Shown here: positions 58,693-64,000 of the stretch, one piece after another
Layout of the letters: each line of letters begins with the position of its first letter
Numbering within the stretch: position 1 is the stretch's first letter
NCBI GenBank assembly: GCA_025504975.1
Contig: JANUWI010000001.1
Span: 1,550,001 to 1,614,000, forward strand
Direction: 5' to 3'
Origin: Plenodomus lindquistii
Taxonomy: Eukaryota; Ascomycota; Dothideomycetes; Pleosporales; Leptosphaeriaceae
DNA: 64,000 bases
Made by a program: the position numbers and the translations under genes
The notes under the pieces: model-generated
Seen by the model: the letters and a program-made list of their open reading frames with translations, nothing else
Database searches by the model: none
What the model was told of the DNA's origin: nothing

Positions 58693-60190
58693 TTCAGGCC
58701 CGCCCCCGCACTTTTCCATATCAAACCTTTACATCTCTCGTCCTCCCCCTTCGACAGGACCCGTCTGACTATTTCGCCCCCCTTAAGTGCACCACTTTCC
58801 CCCAAAGAGAAAATCTGGCTCGTCATCAAGGGCGTATTCATGGGCGTCGTTGCTTTGGTCATGGTCGTTGTAGGTGTTTGGCTCGCCAAGAGGCGAAATA
58901 CGCGGTCTTGAGATGTAATTGAAAAAAACAATTCTTCGCCTGTTTTTACGGCTCCTCTAGGGGTATACTTTGGGCTCTTTGTTGGCCCGGATCGTTCAAT
59001 GGTGTTCCGGCGGGGGAGGGGGTTTCCCCAGAGACTGAACTGAGTAGAGACATGGATAGGGAATGCGTGTGCGTGTGCAGAAAATATCATGTATTGTTAA
59101 CGTTTATTGTGTATTGTGTATTGTGTAGAATGTATGAGTTCCTTTTTTTTTCCTTTGCTTGCTTGCTTGCAAGGGACTGGATGGTATGGCAGATGGGGGT
59201 GGGGTGGGGTAGATTAAATGGAATGGAATGATTTGTACAAGATGAGTGACTGTCGTGTTGTTGTTTTTCGTGGAAGACAAGACGAGGAACGGCCATGGTG
59301 CTTGCGTGCATGCTGTTTACATTCGAATTCGAAATCGATGTGGTAAAAACCAGGTCGGGGGTTGTTCGCTCATGTAGTTGATTGTACATCACCTTCTCGC
59401 ACAGAAGTCATGGCGTAGTTCCACAGCTCTACTGCTTTTTTTTTCGGGTTGGGGGGTGGGGGTTGACAACATGTGAAGGGTCTGTAATTTTTTCCAAACA
59501 CGAGACAAGACATACAGTGCCGCGTTCATTATTTTAAAACGCATCATGCTCCTTACGTACATGAAGGAAGACTGAGATGCGTAATGGGAGAAACGTAATG
59601 GGAGAAAGAGGTTTATATAGTCCACGCCGAAGCCGCGTCGTGGAAGCATGGCGCCGTCGACCGTGGATTTGGTATGTGAAAGGGGTGATGTGGGTAGACG
59701 CAGGAAGACATTAGCTGCTCGAGTGACTACTTTTCGAGAAACGAGGAACAGACACATTGTCATCCAGTGATGATATTTTTCAAAAGCAGAGCATATTCTT
59801 GTCGGTGAGAAGGAGAGAACAAGGTCGGAGGGTAGCGGGAGCTTTATAGATACTTCCCGCACGCTTCCGCACTACTCCGCCATGTAACATAGCTAGGTTC
59901 TTCTCTGACTAACGTTAACGTCCCCTTTTTTGACATGACGAAGGTCTACAAGAGGTCGACACGGGAAGACATCGTAACAATGTGTATTGTATTGTACGAA
60001 GGCTCAGGGAGTGAGACACATCCATTTTTTTCCAATACTGATTTTTTCCGAGGGAAGCAGTGTGTGTGTTTGTGTGTTGTGTGAGAGAGAAGAAAGAAAG
60101 AAAGCAGCAGAGAGGAAGGATACGTTTTATACGCTCTGCTCCGCGCCAGCTCCACACATGAGGGAGTCTCAGAAGTGTTTTCGACATGTT
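58693..60190. other. Gene-poor 3' flank with simple repeats
   Basis: No supported gene. It holds homopolymer T runs, short GT and AAAG runs near 60060-60105, and a direct repeat of GTAATGGGAGAAA at about 59581-59606. Confidence 0.5.
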
Positions 60191-60199
60191 GCTTAGCTT

Positions 60200-61956
60200 C
60201 CATCGATTTCAGGGTTTCAAGACGCCGTCGTTCATGCCATTGTGTTCATGTTAGTTTTCGGACTGCAGGACGACGCATTTCGAGTCACTCGCTCGAATTT
60301 CGTGTGCAACGAATTTAGATTGCTGTGAACGAGGAAGAGAGGGGCCAGACATGGAATTGATCTGCAGGTTCTTTTTCGGACTCCGAGACCACGGACATGC
60401 GTCGAGTGTATGCCCATTTCAGGAGCGCGGAAGACGACTTCATAGGAAGGTCCCATTACGGATTTGGCAGCATCCACCAAAGTCTTGAGTACTTTGGAGA
60501 ACTTCCAGAGACAAACCACATCATGTGATTGTTCGGGTTTTTTGCAAGGAGAAAAGACATCGCAGGCCTAGCGAGAAATTTGAGAATAAGCTGGTAGCTT
60601 GCGTGTGTGTGTGAAGGAGTAAGAGGAGCGTTGAAGTCAGAGAGTTTTGTACCACCTCACTGCAGAGCTTGATCATGAAACTCGTGTCTCTGGCTTTCAA
60701 GACTTCCGCAACAGGAAGGTCTCGAATAGCAGTGTAGAAAGCAGTTCAGAAACCCATGAGCTAGATGATGTGTCGTTTTTACATGGACGCCGTGTTGGTG
60801 GTGCGAAGTAGGAGGTAGAGAAACCACAGACATTAGTCGTTTAAGCTTCGAATTTTAGGAACGCAGAAGACGGCTCCATAGGAAGAGTGAAAGAGAATTT
60901 GAATGCTCACGAGCGGAGAGACATCTTATCCTTTCTCCCTTTTTTTTAAAAAACAAGCTCATTGCTTGTATGTGTGGGGAGTGTGGGAGGCAGCAATGTT
61001 GGATGGTTTTATACCACCTTGATGTGCAGATGAATCACATCACTGGTGTACTCCAGATCTCCGATCTACTACAATAGGCAAGTTTAGGCAGTGTAGTGTA
61101 GATTGCAGTCAGAATACCATGAGCGAAGCTAATTATTATTTTTGAACGCAGATCGTGCTGGGGACGTATTAGTGCTATGATGTAGAAGTAGAACATGGAA
61201 ATGATTTTGCTATTTAACATTTTGACATCTCGAATTGCCGAGATGCCGAATAAATACTTTGTGAATCGTCTCATATGATATCGAATCTCAATATTACCGC
61301 ATCAGGAAAGTAAGAACAGCTCAGGTGTAGATGGTAGTCAAAAAGATCATGACCCAGACAAGTAGCATATTTCGAGAGAGGCCGTGTTGGCAAGATGATA
61401 ATGCTGTTGCGTGGACAGTATGCAAGACATGAGTTCAGGATTTCAACATCTCGACATGTCAGAATTTCGAATGACTGCTTCATCTCATAGTATAACCTAT
61501 CTGGAATCCCTGCATAAGGTAGGACCTGACAATAGAGGTATGAGTTACAGTCAAGACAACATGAGAGAGGCTCATCGTTTTCTTTGACATCTTCGGGACT
61601 TCAAATAACCATATCATCCCATGTTCTACCGTATCTCAAGACTACCGTATCAGGAAGGTAAGGGCACTTGAGGTGTTGATTGTAGTGAGAAAAACATAAG
61701 CTGAACTTGGTGTTGTTATGAAAATCCTTCTTGAACGTCTTCGTCTCAAGTCACATCATGATTTCAAGAATTACTGTATTAGGAAAGTAACGGCAGTTCA
61801 AGTGTTGAATGTAGTAAAGACACATGAGCCAGGCACATTTGAAAACTTTGGACGATGCCTGGCTTCATCTCATGCTATATCGACTGTATTAGGAAAGTAC
61901 CAACCAGTGTAGAGTAGGTGTAGATTACAGTTGAAAAAAACATGAGCAAAGCTAAG
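60200..61956 (+). repeat. Degenerate direct-repeat array
   Basis: At least seven diverged copies of a block share the pattern TAxxAGGAA(A/G)GTA, then a (G/A)GTGTxGATT(G/A)(C/T)AGT segment, then a CATGAG block. They begin near 60707, 61069, 61299, 61509, 61645, 61774 and 61883, with spacing falling from about 360 to about 110 bp. Larger units also recur. GGAACGCAGAAGACGGCTCC near 60857 matches GGAGCGCGGAAGACGACTTC near 60422, and GTTTTATACCACCT at about 61006 matches GTTTTGTACCACCT at about 60645. A CATCTCG/CGAGATG inverted repeat lies at 61226-61245. No long reading frame runs through it. Confidence 0.7.
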
Positions 61957-64000
61957 GAATTATCTTTGATCATACAAGATTGTGTTGGTTGTTTTCAGAA
62001 GAAAAGGTCAACTCATGGGGAATTATGCCCTCCACTTGCTTTACAAGAACACATGATCCAGTTGGCATGACCATTGAAATTCACAAAAGAAGCCATGGCG
62101 TGGTAGATACTAGATTCAGCCATTGAAACGGAACGGAAGACACGTGTGTGTTCGAGTGACTGTCGGAACCCGCGGGCGCAAAGCCATCAAGTTTTCCGTC
62201 CAACATTTCAGGATGCAGCATGCAATGACGGTGAGTAGAGGCGTAGTGAGGAGGCATCCTACTGCAAGACTTTATACTCACTGCTCACGGCGGAAACTCA
62301 TCAAAAGATACTTTGGTGATTGTGGTGCAACAAAAGCACATGGTTTATCCAGATCTTTATCTTGCTTTAAAAGCTTCACAAGCCTTGTGCAAGCTGGTGA
62401 GAGAGGTGAACAGCGAAAAATGTGACTTGATACCCATCACCCCCAGCAAAGGCCCGTCAATTAGTACACTGAGCCTTTCGAAAATATTCCATAATACCAT
62501 TTAGATCCCATGACGGCTTCTCGGGACAATATTGTAGCAAGCACAGTGATCTTAGTAGCTTCATTCTCAATTCAGGAAGGACGCAGAGATCGCGCATCGG
62601 TGGACGATAGGTTTTTGAGATATCACACAAATGGTGTGCATTCATGAGGAAGGGATTGCCAGCGACGCAAAAGAACTTCTACCCAGGCTCCTCATCAGCT
62701 CAAATGATTCATCATGTCGGTCACTTTGCGACTTTGCAGTGAATTCGTGTACACGGAACCGTGACGGAAGGGGCTTTCCAGATCTCCATCACAACGTGAT
62801 TGACGTCACATTGGCCTTGTAGTTTCGAATCGACTGCCTGAAGGAAGACATGACCTATGATGAATCATGCTTTTCTGGAAGATCAACGCCGACACAGCCC
62901 ATGTGCCGCTGACAACACGATACTGTAGGACCTTGAAAGCGGCTTGAATTGCTGGAGAGCGAAGCCGTTCTAGGCGGCATTAATACTTACACGCAACCTC
63001 CCGGTTACGCCTATACCTTGTAGTGGTGAGCGTACACTAGCGACTTTCGAACACTCAAATCCAATCCTTCTCACAAGATCATGCCGGGTTTCTTCATTGT
63101 GTTCAAAGCTCAAAATACTACGTATTCGACGGAGGTAACATTGAGATTCAGCGCAGTCGCGGAAAACATCGGAGGTGTTTGAGAGCCTTTTTTGAAGCTT
63201 CCGTGACAGGTTTGCCAAGATGTTGAGGGACAAAGAGTTCACAGAGATGGGATCTTATATGCGATTTCCACTCAAAGAACACATTCGTAGGGTATTCATT
63301 GTCTTTCGCAGTCGCACTAGAAAGCGAACTTGACAAGACTGTGATATTGGATATTGATATCAGTTTATAGGCGAGATACATTAGTGGCCGTCTCATCACC
63401 ACCAAGTTTCCGTGAGGTCCTGCGCTTTGGTATAATTGAGACCAACATTTCGTTTGAATGACGACTTTTCGAAGGAAAGACTTGCGAGGCGATGTGTCAG
63501 GAGTAGTGGGAGAGAAAACACACGTGGAAGTGTGTACCTATTCTTCTATTCACATCCCGACATTAAATAGATTGGAAGGCGTTTTTCGAGGGAAGAGAAG
63601 TGTACATTGGCTCTTGAGAAGTATGCGAACTGTCTCCAATGGTTTTCAAGCGAGCAAACGAGCAAGGTGACATGAGCATGTTGTGCATATGAGTCTCCAG
63701 ACCAAGCACCGCTCCCACAGATATAGCCAGATCCGTTCAAGCTTTCCGCACGCGGCCAAGACATTGAGTTGCTCATATCCACTTTCAGGGTAGACGTCGC
63801 CTAAGACTGAGCGATGACAGCAAGGATCCTTCGAGCGTAAGGGATTCATACCCAGCGCTCCATTCGCTTTCTCCTCGGACTTTTTCGGGGGGGTCCCTCG
63901 CCGGCTCATGTCCAATGTCATCCAGGATTTGCTGATCATGGTAGGTCGATGCAAAACTTTTGGGTACTCAAGGACAGCAGAAACCATCGTATTTGAGTCT
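61957..64000. other. Gene-poor end of window
   Basis: Only short frames without domains or splice logic. Weak echoes of the neighbouring repeat (AGGAAGG with flanking AT-rich DNA) occur near 62573, but I cannot extend the array with confidence. The region may be relict repeat DNA. Confidence 0.4.

Overview
The window looks like nuclear DNA of a filamentous ascomycete (Pezizomycotina). The gene content points to a Dothideomycete, possibly Pleosporales, but that is inference. The evidence is short introns (about 45-100 nt) with GTRNGT donors and YAG acceptors, compact genes on both strands, and typical fungal families: KRE2/KTR mannosyltransferase, alpha-aminoadipate-pathway homocitrate synthase, secreted pectin lyase and secreted aspartic protease. 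No tRNA, rRNA, CRISPR array or complete transposon was recognised. All exon models were built by eye from splice sites and phase; every listed multi-exon model gives a whole number of codons.

Layout. 1.4-5 kb: two uncharacterised, probably nuclear, disordered proteins (minus). 7.1-8.0 kb: FMN-binding PPOX-like protein (minus). 9.0-14.6 kb: the Pol delta subunit POL32/Cdc27 (minus), head-to-head with tubulin cofactor D (plus) across 200 bp. 15.9-16.6 kb: four-helix membrane protein. 17.1-22.9 kb: a minus-strand gene in which the tRNA CCA-adding enzyme runs in frame into a TTI2 domain, divergent from TRS85. 23.4-30.2 kb: OTU protease, peroxisomal D-amino-acid oxidase, homocitrate synthase, isopentenyl-diphosphate isomerase. 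31.9-41 kb: GNAT acetyltransferase, 4E-T-like eIF4E-binding protein, URB1. 41-45 kb: gene-poor stretch with orphan ORFs, ending at a secreted pectin lyase. 46.6-51.5 kb: XPF-fold/Zip2-like protein and secreted aspartic protease. 53.7-58.7 kb: PAT1 (minus) divergent from a KTR mannosyltransferase (plus). 58.7-64 kb: no convincing gene, but a degenerate repeat array lies at about 60.2-61.96 kb.

The most striking signal is the CCA1-TTI2 locus. There is no stop codon, and no usable ATG, between the end of the CCA-adding enzyme and the conserved TTI2 region. Exactly at the junction lies a 65-nt segment with every hallmark of an intron. Removing it puts a stop codon right after the CCA1 C-terminus; keeping it leaves the frame open into TTI2. 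This predicts a splicing switch between a 636-aa CCA1 and a 1007-aa CCA1-TTI2 fusion.

Most genes are housekeeping: DNA replication, tubulin folding, tRNA maturation, PIKK assembly, TRAPP trafficking, ribosome biogenesis, mRNA decay, lysine and isoprenoid synthesis, and glycosylation. The pectin lyase and aspartic protease are the secreted, plant- or substrate-facing genes.
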